From assembly GCF_017591435.1 (NCBI RefSeq), contig NC_059304.1, positions 28,281,111-28,345,110 of the forward strand: a DNA stretch of 64,000 bases. Direction: 5' to 3'. The notes beneath the pieces were generated by a model. It saw only the letters and a list, made by a program, of their open reading frames with translations. It did not search any database and was not told where the DNA came from. The stretch is from Portunus trituberculatus (lineage: Eukaryota; Arthropoda; Malacostraca; Decapoda; Portunidae). Positions 12,869 through 25,421 of this stretch are shown here, piece after piece; position 1 is the first letter of the stretch; each line of letters opens with the position of its first letter. The translations under genes and the position numbers were made by a program.

Positions 12869-14266
12869 AAGCTGCGTGAGGCACTGGTGCTGTTGGCACA
12901 TGAGGGGCCCATGGCTGGACACCTGGGCATCCGAAAGACCGTCGCTCGTCTGCGTCGCAAATTTTGGTGGCCCAGCATGTTTGGAGAGGTAGCCACGATT
13001 CTTAAGTGCTGCCACACTTGTCAAGTGGTGGGCAAGCCTAATCAGACACCCCCTGTGGTGCCACTCCACCCTATCCCTGCTGTTGATCCTCCCTTCACGA
13101 GGGTTTTGATTGATATAGTAGGTCCTCTGCCTACTACCAGGGCTGGACACAAGTATTTGTTGACCATTATGGATGTTACCACGCGGTATCCTGAAGCAAT
13201 TCCCCTGAGAAGCACTCACTCTAAGGTGGTGCTGAAGGCTTTGTTAACCTTCTTTACACACTTTGGATTGCCAGCAGAGCTGCAGTTAGATCAGGGGACC
13301 AACTTTACTTCAAAATTGTTTAAGGATGCGATGACTGCGTGGGGGATCAAGCATATTGTGTCCAGTGCTTATCATCCGCAGTCTCAGGGAGCCCTGGAGA
13401 GACATCATCAAACTCTCAAGACCATGCTCAAGAGTTTCTGCATGGAGAGAGATAAGGATTGGGACGAGGGTGTCCCTTTTGTCTTATTTGCGGTGAGAGA
13501 AGCGCCCACTGAGTCCTTGGGTTTCTCACCCAATCAGTTAGTGTTTGGACACCGAGTGCGTGGACCGCTCGACGTAGTTCGGGAGGCTTGGTGTCAGCCG
13601 TCGCCTGAGCGCCCTGTCTCACTGCTTAAGAGCATTATGAGCAGTCGAGAGAGACTAGCCAAGGAATTAGAGGTGGTGCAGGCCCACCTGTGTAACGCCC
13701 AGCAGAGTATGAAGGGGTATTATGACCGAAGGGCCGAGTATCGGAGTTTTGCCCCTGGAGATGAAGTGCTTGTGCTGTTACCACTTCAAGGCCAGCCGCT
13801 TGCTGCCCGCTATAGTGGCCCCTATATTATAGAGAAGAAGGTAGGTGACCTCGACTACCTGGTGCTCACTCCTGACCGGCGCAAGAGGGCTCAGCTGTGT
13901 CATGTTAACATGCTGAAGCCCCATTTTCGTTCCACTAGCCAGAAGGGCTCTTTTAGTTTTGCCGTGCAAGAGGCATCTTCAGTTTTATTTTTCTGCCGGG
14001 AGGGAGAGGCTCCAGAAGTTATTGGGCCTGAACCTGTTGTTCCTACAGGGCAGTGGGAGCGGAATAGCCTCCATCTCTTAAAAGAGAAGGTTGAACATTT
14101 AGGGGATCAGCAATATGAGTTGCTTCGGCGGCTGAGAAAGTACTCCTCTGTGTTTAGCAGTGTCCCGGGCAGGACACAGCTAAAAAAACACGATATTAAT
14201 GTTGGGGACGAAAAGCCTGTCAAGTGGCCCCCCATACCGAGTGAGCCTAGGAGTACAATGTCATAG
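12869..14266 (+). pseudogene. Gypsy copy 1 integrase plus start of RT
   Basis: Integrase inserts element cDNA into chromosomes. An HHCC zinc domain comes first (HEGPMAGHLGIRKTVARLRR...CCHTC, 12899-13020). The catalytic triad follows: Asp in LIDIVGPLP, Asp in LDQGTNF, Glu in SQGALERHH, with 35 residues between the last two, as in DD35E enzymes. A GPY/F-like module (YSGPYIIEKKVGDLDYLV) follows near 13820. After it the frame does not end: LLRRLRKYSSVFSSVPGRT...HDINVGDEKPV matches the lead-in to a Gypsy RT. RT then stops abruptly at about 14250, and the last codons of RNase H appear at once in another frame. Confidence 0.85.
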
Positions 14267-14269
14267 TAA

Positions 14270-14330
14270 GATATATAAAAGGAGCAGACAACGTTGTAGC
14301 AGATTGTCTGTCCCGGGGCCATTCCCTTTA
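14270..14330 (+). pseudogene. RNase H C-terminal remnant of Gypsy copy 1
   Basis: One frame here reads IKGADNVVADCLSRGHSL then stop. This matches the end of the Gypsy RNase H domain (typically IKGxxNxVADALSR). It directly follows the RT start, so RT and nearly all of RNase H are missing. Copy 2 has the same junction at about 24390-24450 and again at 24690-24740. Confidence 0.75.
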
Positions 14331-14390
14331 ATCAGTTCCATGCCTTCTTTGAAAAAAATTTTGTAAATGTTTTGTTTCCAAAATTTTTTC

Positions 14391-14405
14391 TTTTAAGGGA
14401 GGGCG
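14391..14405 (+). other. Polypurine tract
   Basis: TTAAGGGAGGGCG lies directly before the 3' LTR at 14406. Copy 2 has the same tract on its minus strand next to 24281. It would prime plus-strand DNA synthesis. Confidence 0.75.
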
Positions 14406-15597
14406 TGTGAGGGTCAGCGCATTATTTCCCCCTTATTTAATTATATTATATGTGTAGCCTCTGGCCCAAGCGCGGGCTCTCGCTGTTCCGTTGTGCGGCC
14501 AAAACCCCTCTCTTTGTTTCCACCATTTTGTGTGCCTGCGAGCTTCACATTAGCAACCAGCCAGTCTTCAGCTGAGGTAGACACGTGCGCTCTTGGTTTC
14601 TGGCACAGGGTGGAGACACGGGTTGCTGAGCTGTTCTTGTTACTCGCTAGTCATTGGTCTGGGAGTTGTGCCCTCCTGTTGAGTAGCTGGCTTGCTACTG
14701 GGTAGACCGTGACTGTTGGAGCGATGGGCTTTTTGCTCTGGGAGAGGTGTAGTAAGTTTGGCTACATTTCTCGTGCGTCCGTCCTGTATTGTGGCGGCAA
14801 CGCGTGGGAGAGACGCGGCATTGTCTCGTCCTGTTAGTTTGTTGGTGGCTGTGGTCACCAGTGTGTTTTGGTGGGCGGCTGTGCCCCCACCATTTTTTGT
14901 ATAGTTTCAGTAGTATACTGTATTGTAGTGGTAGTAGCCACGCACACCATTGAAGGCTGAGAGGCTTCATGTCGGCCAGTAGTGCGTAGTTGTCGTCCGC
15001 CAGACTTGTCTGCGACGAGTATATAGTGGGTGTCACCCGTAGGTGGTGTCTGGGTTTGTGTGTACATCACCGGATGTGCTGTACACCTCATATATTGCAG
15101 TAATAGTAGGCCAGGGATCACTCTAACATGTGTTAGTAAGCACTTGTTGTAGTAGGATAGTATAGTAATATATATATACTGCGCGTGTTGTCCCAGTTTG
15201 TGAGTATCACAGGCTGTGGACAAGGCGTGTGGAGAGGCATTAATACTTCATAGAGAAGTGGGGGGAATTGTCTTTGTGGGCGGTTTCTCTAGGGGGTATT
15301 AAGACCTCGCCCTGTTACACATAACATCTACCATTTATAAATTCTACTTGGCTGGGTACAGGAGGAGAAGGAGTTGCTGAGGAGATTCCCTTACAGTGGG
15401 GGAAATTATACACTGTTGGCGACCTTGAAAGAACCTGAGGGTTACGTCGGCTGTGAGTTATAGTAGTGGGGACTCTGTGGAGTGTTTTATAATCCCAACT
15501 GTACTGACCGTAACTAAGCTGGCGATTTTGCCAGAATAGCAGTCTAGTGAGCTGTAGCAGCTAACCGCAGCCGGGTGACGTAAGTTAAAACCGTAAC

Positions 15598-15598
<1 letters not shown>
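14406..15598 (+). repeat. 3' LTR of Gypsy copy 1
   Basis: Begins TGTGAGGGTCAGCG and ends CCGTAACA. It is almost identical to the 5' LTR, with scattered single-base differences, a short deletion near 15115 and a shorter TA run at about 15166-15178. Confidence 0.93.

Positions 15599-15665
<67 letters not shown>
15599..15665. repeat. (AT)n array at the right edge of Gypsy copy 1
   Basis: Starts directly after the CA of the 3' LTR (ATATTATATAT...). The left edge is the array 8064-8136, so the insertion sits inside AT repeats. Confidence 0.95.
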
Positions 15666-15669
<4 letters not shown>

Positions 15670-15678
15670 ATACATATA

Positions 15679-16997
15679 CAGGCAACGCCCGCTTAACGAA
15701 GGGGTTACGTTCCTAAAAAAAACACTTTGTTAAGCGAAACTTCGTTAAGCGAACGGATTATAGCAAGTTTAACCCCTGATTTGAACTTCCATTGAGAGGA
15801 AGCAAAGCAAGAGTGCATCATAGTACAGTAAAAGGTTTAATGAAAGTAAAAATTATGAAGTTAAACATTTAGGTAGTTTAATTTAAGTCATTATAATGCA
15901 TGTATGTACGTAACTTTATAATGTTGATGAAATATATACAGGCAACCCCCGTTTAACGAAGGTTCACACAACGAAATTTCGCTATAACGAAGGTTTCATT
16001 TTAATACCATCTGCTCGTTTAACGAACACTAAACTCGCTTTAACGAAGTTTTATCCAGGTAATTTTTTTCCAAATTTGAAAGCCCTACTGTATCATGCAA
16101 GCTGACAGGCTTTTGAATACATCAGGACCTGCTGGTACTAAGGCCTGCCTCAGGAGAAATCCTGAGACGCCTATAGAATAAAGATCAAGATCAAGCCTCT
16201 CGTGGACAACACAGGCTCTGCCGATACAAAGGCCTGACTCAGAAGAAATTCTGTGTCACCTGTAGCATCAAGATCAAGATCACACGCACCACTCAATGCC
16301 CAGTCAAAACATAACAGCGTCACCAGCAGCTCATCTTCCTTAGTTCAACTTACCACCAAAACATCCTGCAATGTGGCCTAACGTTCCTAAGAAGACCAGG
16401 AGGTGTCTTACTCTCGAAGTGAAGCTGGGTATTATTCACAGACAAGAGAGAGGCCAGAAAACTAATAACATTGCTTCCCACCATGGCTTGACTCCATCTA
16501 CTGTCTACTATTTTCAAGTCAAGATACTCTATTAAGAAGGCTAGTGAGACCTCATCTTCCTTGCAAGCTTAAAGAACCACCAGAACTTGTGACTCTACAA
16601 TGGATAAAATGGAAAGCCTTGTGGAAATATGGTACATAAGTTTTGTATGCAGTACCATGAAGCGCACTTTGTTTACATTCCACAGGTTGCCGGTTAGTGT
16701 ATTTCCCGTTTCACTCTCCCTCCCTTCATAAAGTTAAGATCATCAACATTATAAAGTTACGTACATACATACATTAGTGTACATTATAATGACTTAAATT
16801 AAACTACCTAAATGTTTAACTTCATAATTTTTACTTTCATTAAACCTTTTACTGTACTATGATGCACTCTCACTTTGCTTACTCTCAATGGAAGTTCAAA
16901 TCAGGGGTTATACTTGTTATAATCGGTTCGCTTAACGAAGTTTCGCTTAACGAAGTGTTTTTTAGGAACGTAACCCCTTCGTTAAACGGGGGTTGCT

Positions 16998-16999
<2 letters not shown>
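15679..16999. mobile_element. Tigger-like element with about 255-bp inverted arms
   Basis: Left end CAGGCAACGCCCGCTTAACG at 15679; right end the complement at about 16999. The left arm 15679-15930 is repeated in inverse orientation at 16739-16999 (both contain TACTGTACTATGATGCA or its complement, and GTAACTTTATAATGTTGATG or its complement). TA-rich flanks fit a TA target. Between the arms a second Tigger-type start is visible at 15939, followed by the N-terminus of a transposase (16371-16530). Confidence 0.75.
16371..16530 (+). pseudogene. Tigger/pogo transposase N-terminal fragment
   Basis: ATG at 16371 starts a frame with KKTRRCLTLEVKLGIIHRQE and then HHGLTPSTV, the CENP-B-like helix-turn-helix of Tigger/pogo transposases, which binds the transposon ends. 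The frame then breaks; a related peptide fragment continues (AGETASS... region, about 16540-16620). The CENPB second helix domain and the DDE catalytic core are absent. The fragment sits in the loop between long inverted arms. Confidence 0.72.
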
Positions 17000-17079
<80 letters not shown>

Positions 17080-17080
17080 G
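17000..17080. repeat. (AT)n followed by (GT)n
   Basis: AT repeat to about 17058, then GT repeat and a short G run. It marks the right flank of the Tigger-like foldback element. Confidence 0.94.
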
Positions 17081-17102
17081 GGGGGGTAGTCCTGTGTGGT
17101 TA

Positions 17103-17470
17103 TCACAGCCATGGTAGCTGGCCGGTCTTCTTCAAGAAGGCACAAGTAAGGTGAAGGATATCAGGTTGCCATGAGGGGTGAACATGGACGCCTGAGGCTA
17201 TCAGTAGGGTGGGCGATGGCCAGGGCAGAGAGCCATGAGCATGGTGCAGTGTGGTGGGTGTGGAAGTATGGGCAGTGGAGCAGGAAATGTTCGATGGTCT
17301 CAGAGGTAGTCCTACACCAAGGATAGAAGTCGTCACGAGACAGATGTAGGCAATGCAAATGAGCACTGAGTGTTGTGTGGCCCAAGCGGAGGTAGGCAAT
17401 GGCTGCTGTGGCTTGTGTTCCTTCCCATGACTGACTGATTGTTTAAATCTTGTAACAGCACTCGTCCCTC
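17103..17470 (-). pseudogene. LINE ORF2 C-terminal fragment
   Basis: On the minus strand the frame reads AAIAYLRLGHTTLSAHLHCL, then FYPWCRTTSETIEHFLLHCP. This Cys/His block (CxxC...HFLLHC) and the LRLGHT motif are typical of the C-terminus of Jockey- and I-type LINE ORF2 after RNase H. Only this end is present. The fragment has a stop near 17160 and a frame change further on. It is a 5'-truncated relic. Confidence 0.65.
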
Positions 17471-17589
17471 CTCGCTGATAGACGCCCCATTCCTCTCCCC
17501 TTTACTACCTGCTACCCGCGCCCCATCTATTAAGGTCTCAACTCTCTAATCAATTCCTGCAGCCTGCCCATTGAACCCGTATATCCTCC

Positions 17590-18177
17590 CTAGAATCCTT
17601 GGTCAAAACGGTCAAACACCTAGAGTGTTATGGTGTGGGGGGCATTCTCTGGCCACAAGGGCTCTGTTGGACTCTACTTTCTTCCTAAGAACATGACAAT
17701 GAAGGCAACTAATTATATTGAAGTCTTCTAGGAGCACATGCTGTCATTTTGGAGCGTTCATGAAGCAGAATACAATATGCATGACTTAGCACCAGCTCAT
17801 AAGTCCAAGGCTGTCAAGGAGTTCATTGTGATAAACAATATACATGTTCTCGACTGGCCAGGCAACTCCCCAGACCTCAACCCCATCAAAAGTGCCTGGC
17901 AAGTAATGAAGACCAAGCTGGGGAGAATTCATGTCCCAATAGCATCAAGAATATGATGGAGGAACTGAAAAAGATATGGATCTACTTCAATGCTTCCTAC
18001 TTCTCCAGCCTTGCTGTTTCCATGTCCAGGAGGATTCAGAGTGTTCTGAAGTCCAAGGGGAATATGTCCAAATAATAATTATAAGATAAAATTCTAAATA
18101 AAACAGCCCTATTCTGTATTGTATAGTTTTACTAACCAAAATTCAGTGTTGTATACTTTTTTTTGCGGCCACTGTAA
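17590..18177 (+). pseudogene. Tc1-like transposase, C-terminal fragment
   Basis: Back half of a Tc1/mariner transposase. VMVWGAFSG-like sequence lies at about 17625, then the second catalytic block MHDLAPAHKSKAVKEF (17780), then DWPGNSPDLNPIKSAW (17855-17900). In active Tc1-type enzymes the last motif has Glu where this one has Lys (NPIK), so the catalytic triad is broken. A stop at 17954 and a frame change follow. The end near 18177 carries a Tc1-type terminal repeat read outward as CAGTGGCCGCAAAAAAAAG, beside TA. Confidence 0.75.
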
Positions 18178-18699
18178 AGTATGCCCACCGTTGGATCATA
18201 TTGCAGAGAAGTCATAGATATTTCATGGTATGCGATGTGACCCACTGATGGGCAAACACTTTGAGGTTGCCGGTTCATGGGGTGTTCTCCTAGAAAACAC
18301 TCCACACTTCTCACTTTGCTGGTTTGACCAGCACTGATGTGACCACAATTTATTTTTATCACAGTGCAGGAGAGTTCGCTGAGTTGGCAATCACACGGAA
18401 CGTGTTAATAAAATATGTTTACTCAATACGAGTAATTCTTTTACTTCTAACAACTCCTATCCTTTAACATAGCGTATTGACAGTTTGCTCCAGTACTGGG
18501 GGTGATCAGCCTTACATTGCACGAAATTTACTTTGCACGGTCCCTTCTGGAACGCATCAAGGACTCCATGTACACACATAATTGACCACGGATAGTAACC
18601 ATGGATTGCACTTACACACTTGACCCTTGTTTTTCTAGGCTTAATGATGCAGGAGCTAGTCCAGATAATGAAAAATTTCAGATAACACAAATGTGTGTA
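18178..18699. other. No recognisable feature
   Basis: Between two Tc1-like relics. Open frames at 18132-18362 and 18457-18726 (minus strand) show no motif I recognise. Confidence 0.4.
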
Positions 18700-19820
18700 T
18701 ACAGTCATAGTGGAAAGTTTGGGCACAAGACATAAACAACTGTAACCTTTAAATACAGTAGAGATTTAAATGGTACATGACAATACCTTATTTGTCAAGC
18801 GATTTTCCTTTAAACTTGATGACCTTCACCAAATGTGCTGGGATGCTTCTTGCCAGTTATTTTTATATGATGGGGAATAATAGTATCCCAAATATCATGT
18901 ATTTCTATTTTTAGTTTTGCTACAGTCAAAGAGTCACAATCCTGAAGCTGTTTTTAATTATATGCCACACATGTTCTATGGGATTCAGGTCTGGTGAATT
19001 CCCATGCCACTTTTTGAAGTAGTTTACACCACAGTCATTTAACCACTGGGTAACAGACCAAGCTGTGTGAACAGGAGCTCCGTCTTGCACAAACCAACTA
19101 GTGTTATACTTTTCAAAACTTTCAGATAGGTTATCACACAATAACTTCAAATAACTGTGCTGATTTATACTCTCATTTTTTCAAGAAACACTAAAGTGCC
19201 AACTCCACCAAATGCAAAGCAACCCCACACCATAACACTTGGAGCATGTTTTACCATTTTAGCTGTATAGCGTGGGTCATTGAGGTCAAACCCTTGGAAC
19301 TGCAGCGCGACGACACCACAAACGTTGACTTGTCACTCCACAAGATTTGGTCCCAGTCTTCTAGGGTCCAATCCCTATATTTCTTACAAAAAGCTATGTG
19401 ATCACGCATGTTTTTCGCACTTAGCAAGGGAAGAACTTTGGCACAACAACTACAATATTGTAAATCTTTGAGTAAATGATCAGAGATACATCCTACAGAC
19501 ACATCCTGAAGCAGTGAAGGATTACTTTCCTTCAGTTTTCTAGCTGTGAGCGTTGGATTTTTATCCAACTACTTCCTAATGACCTTAGAAATACGATTTG
19601 ATATCTTCCTTGGCCGATCAGAGGGAAGCTTGGGGATAGGAACGGTGTCACCTCCCAAGTCTCAAAATTTCGTTGTCTACTTTTGAATTTTTCACACTCT
19701 ATTCCCACACAAGTGGCTATATCTTTACAATTATAGCCCTCCTTATAGAAGGTTATAATAGTACCAATTGTGTCTTTGCAGCTCTTTACCATCTCCCATT
19801 TCAGAGATATTGAGTGAAAA
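18700..19820 (-). pseudogene. Tc1-like transposase (DD34E-type), frameshifted
   Basis: Minus-strand transposase of a different Tc1 lineage from the plus-strand fragments. Read from the right: a helix-turn-helix segment (DTIGTIITFYKEGYNCKDIA, about 19720-19780), then the linker LDKNPTLTARKL...LLQDVSV (19500-19570). Next are W...ILWSDKSTF with the first Asp (about 19345), WFVQDGAPVHTAW with the second Asp (about 19080), and DLNPIEHVW with the Glu (about 18980). All three catalytic residues can be seen, but the frames are shifted at least three times. A terminal-repeat-like ACAGTCATAGTGGAAAG starts at 18701. The right end is not clear. Confidence 0.75.
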
Positions 19821-19965
19821 ACACAAAGACCACCACAGAAAACTTGTAATCCATGTGATAAATGCTTGCACATTGACACCACGTGTGTCTGGGAGCAACT
19901 CAACAGAGTTGCCAAGACATGTGTATTGTCTCTCCTAAATAATGTTACAAACCATACCATTGAAG

Positions 19966-19969
<4 letters not shown>

Positions 19970-20043
<74 letters not shown>
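19970..20043. repeat. (AT)n then short (CA)n
   Basis: Alternating AT up to about 20034, then CACACACACA. It lies between the minus-strand Tc1 relic and an unassigned stretch. Confidence 0.94.
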
Positions 20044-20044
<1 letters not shown>

Positions 20045-20600
20045 GTAATCACTCACGTATCCAGATTAAAGCAGCCAAGGCCCTGACGGATACGCGGAAT
20101 TTCCTCTCCCAACCCCTTATAGATTAAGAAAAACATGTACATAACCCAAATGGGTAAGAAAACAATGAATGAAAGCATACTAAATGTATAATCTGGAACA
20201 AAAAATGGTACATAAGCAGCACAAGGGGTGATGGGATGTACACACATCAGTAAAGTTGGCGTCACACTAACACTTTTCCATCAACTTTCTTAAGACTGTC
20301 AACTTTTGTCGACGTTCATTGTCACACACAAACTTGCTACTGCCTTTGTTCCATTTATCAACTTTGAACAAACATGGCAGCCCTTCCAACCCCCAGCAAG
20401 TCATTATTTTTTCATTATTATTTTTGGCCTTTATTGCTCTCTATGAGAAACTCTTGAAACAGCTTTGTCCACTCATAAACAACAGAGCAGCTCATCTCAG
20501 CCAGTTGCTACTTGGAAGTTCTGCCTTGGAGCGTCGCAGTCCCATGCAGAGAAATGTAAACAAACAACTGAATCACTTTCCACTACTAGGCCAGAACAAA
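20044..20600. other. Left half of a possible split DNA transposon; otherwise unassigned
   Basis: No gene seen. GCGTCACACTAACACTTTT at about 20260-20278 is nearly the complement of AAAAGTGCTAGTGTGACC at about 30879-30896. The two could be terminal repeats of one element later filled by the solo LTR, a Tigger relic and Gypsy copy 2. The pair is 17 of 20 matched by eye. Confidence 0.35.
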
Positions 20601-20623
20601 TATATATATATATATATATATAT
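20601..20623. repeat. Short (TA)n at the left edge of the solo LTR
   Basis: About 11 TA units running directly into TGTGAGGG at 20624. Confidence 0.93.
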
Positions 20624-24281
<3,658 letters not shown>

Positions 24282-24708
24282 CACCCTCCCTTAAAAGAAA
24301 AAAGTTTGGAAATAAAACATTTACAAATTTTTTTTACAGGCATGGAACTAATTAAAGGGAATGGCCCCGGGACAGACAATCTGCTACAACGTTGTCTGCT
24401 CCTTTTATATGTCTGACTATGATATTGCACTTCTGGACTTACTCGGTATGGGGGGCCATTTGACAGGCTTTTCGTCCCCAACATAAATATCGTGTTCTAT
24501 CAACAGTGTCCGCCATATAATAGGCACATAATGAAATAATAAATTAAAGAAGATTAAGACTGTGCCCCTCACACACCCTCCCTTAAAAGAAAAAAGTTTG
24601 GAAATAAAACATTTACAAATTATTTTTACAGGCATGGAACTAATTAAAGGGAATGGCCCTGGGACAGACAATCTGCTACAACGTTGTCTGCTCCTTTTAT
24701 ATGTCTGA

Positions 24709-25420
24709 CTATGATATTGCACTTCTGGACTTACTCGGTATGGGGGGCCATTTGAAAGGCTTTTCGTCCCCAACATGAATATCGTGTTCTATCAACGGTG
24801 TCCTGTCCGGGACACTGCTAAACATTGAGGAGTACTTCCTCAGCCGCCGAAGCAACTCATCTTGCTGATCCCCTAAGTGTTCAACCTTCTCTTTCAAGAG
24901 ATGGAGGCTATTCCGTTCCCACTACTTTGTAGGAACGACAGGTTCAGGCCCAATAACCTCTGGAGCCTCTCCTTCCCGGCAGAAAAATAAAACTGAAGAT
25001 GCCTTTTGCACAGCAGAACTAAAAGACCCCTTCTGGCTAGTAGAACGAAAATAGGGCTTTAGCATGTTAACGTGACACAGCTGAGCCCTCTTGCGCCGGT
25101 CAGGAGTGACCACCAGGTAGTCGAGGTCACCCACTTCTCTATAACATTGGGGCCACTGTAGCGGGCAGCAAGCGACTGGCCCTGAATTGGTAACAGCACG
25201 AGCACTTCATCTCCAGGGGCAAAACTCCGATACTCGGCCCTTCGGTCATAATACCCCTTCATACTCTGCTGGGCCTTACACAGGTGGGCCTGCGCCACCT
25301 CTAATGCCTTTGCTAATCTCTCTCGACTGCTCATGAGGCTCTCAAGCAGTGAGACAGGGCACTCAGGCGATGGCTGACACCAAGCCTCCCGAACAACGTC
25401 GAGCGGTCCACGCACTCGGT
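24709..25420 (-). pseudogene. Gypsy copy 2 integrase C-terminus and RT lead-in
   Basis: Downstream of the TGA that ends the long frame at 25422. The frame goes on as HRVRGPLDVVREAWCQPS, then YYDRRAEYRSFAPGDEVLVLLP (a GPY/F-type module, with SGPNVIEK), TPDRRKRAQLCHVNMLKP, and at 24709-24897 KEKVEHLGDQQDELLRRLRK followed by RT lead-in HDIHVGDEKP. The RT core does not follow. Several frame changes occur. Confidence 0.78.
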
Positions 25421-25421
25421 G

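Larger units (their letters stand above)
8137..15598 (+). mobile_element. Ty3/Gypsy LTR retrotransposon, Gmr1-like order, copy 1
   Basis: A 7462-bp element with two LTRs of 1194 and 1193 bp, a primer-binding site, a gag-protease-integrase coding region and a polypurine tract. The order of parts is gag, zinc knuckle, protease, spacer, integrase, then only the first few codons of RT and the last codons of RNase H. It lacks the RT-RNase H core, so it cannot copy itself alone. Integrase upstream of RT is the arrangement known for Gmr1-type Gypsy elements. Coding is broken by a deletion after gag, an inserted DNA transposon (10876-11678) and one stop at 12866-12868. Both ends lie in (AT)n. A second copy (22714-30601) and a solo LTR (20624-21836) are nearby. 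Confidence 0.88.

Noticed and set aside
18132..18726. Two minus-strand frames of 76 and 89 codons
   Set aside because: No recognised motif, not conserved between elements, and adjacent to Tc1 relics; likely chance frames.
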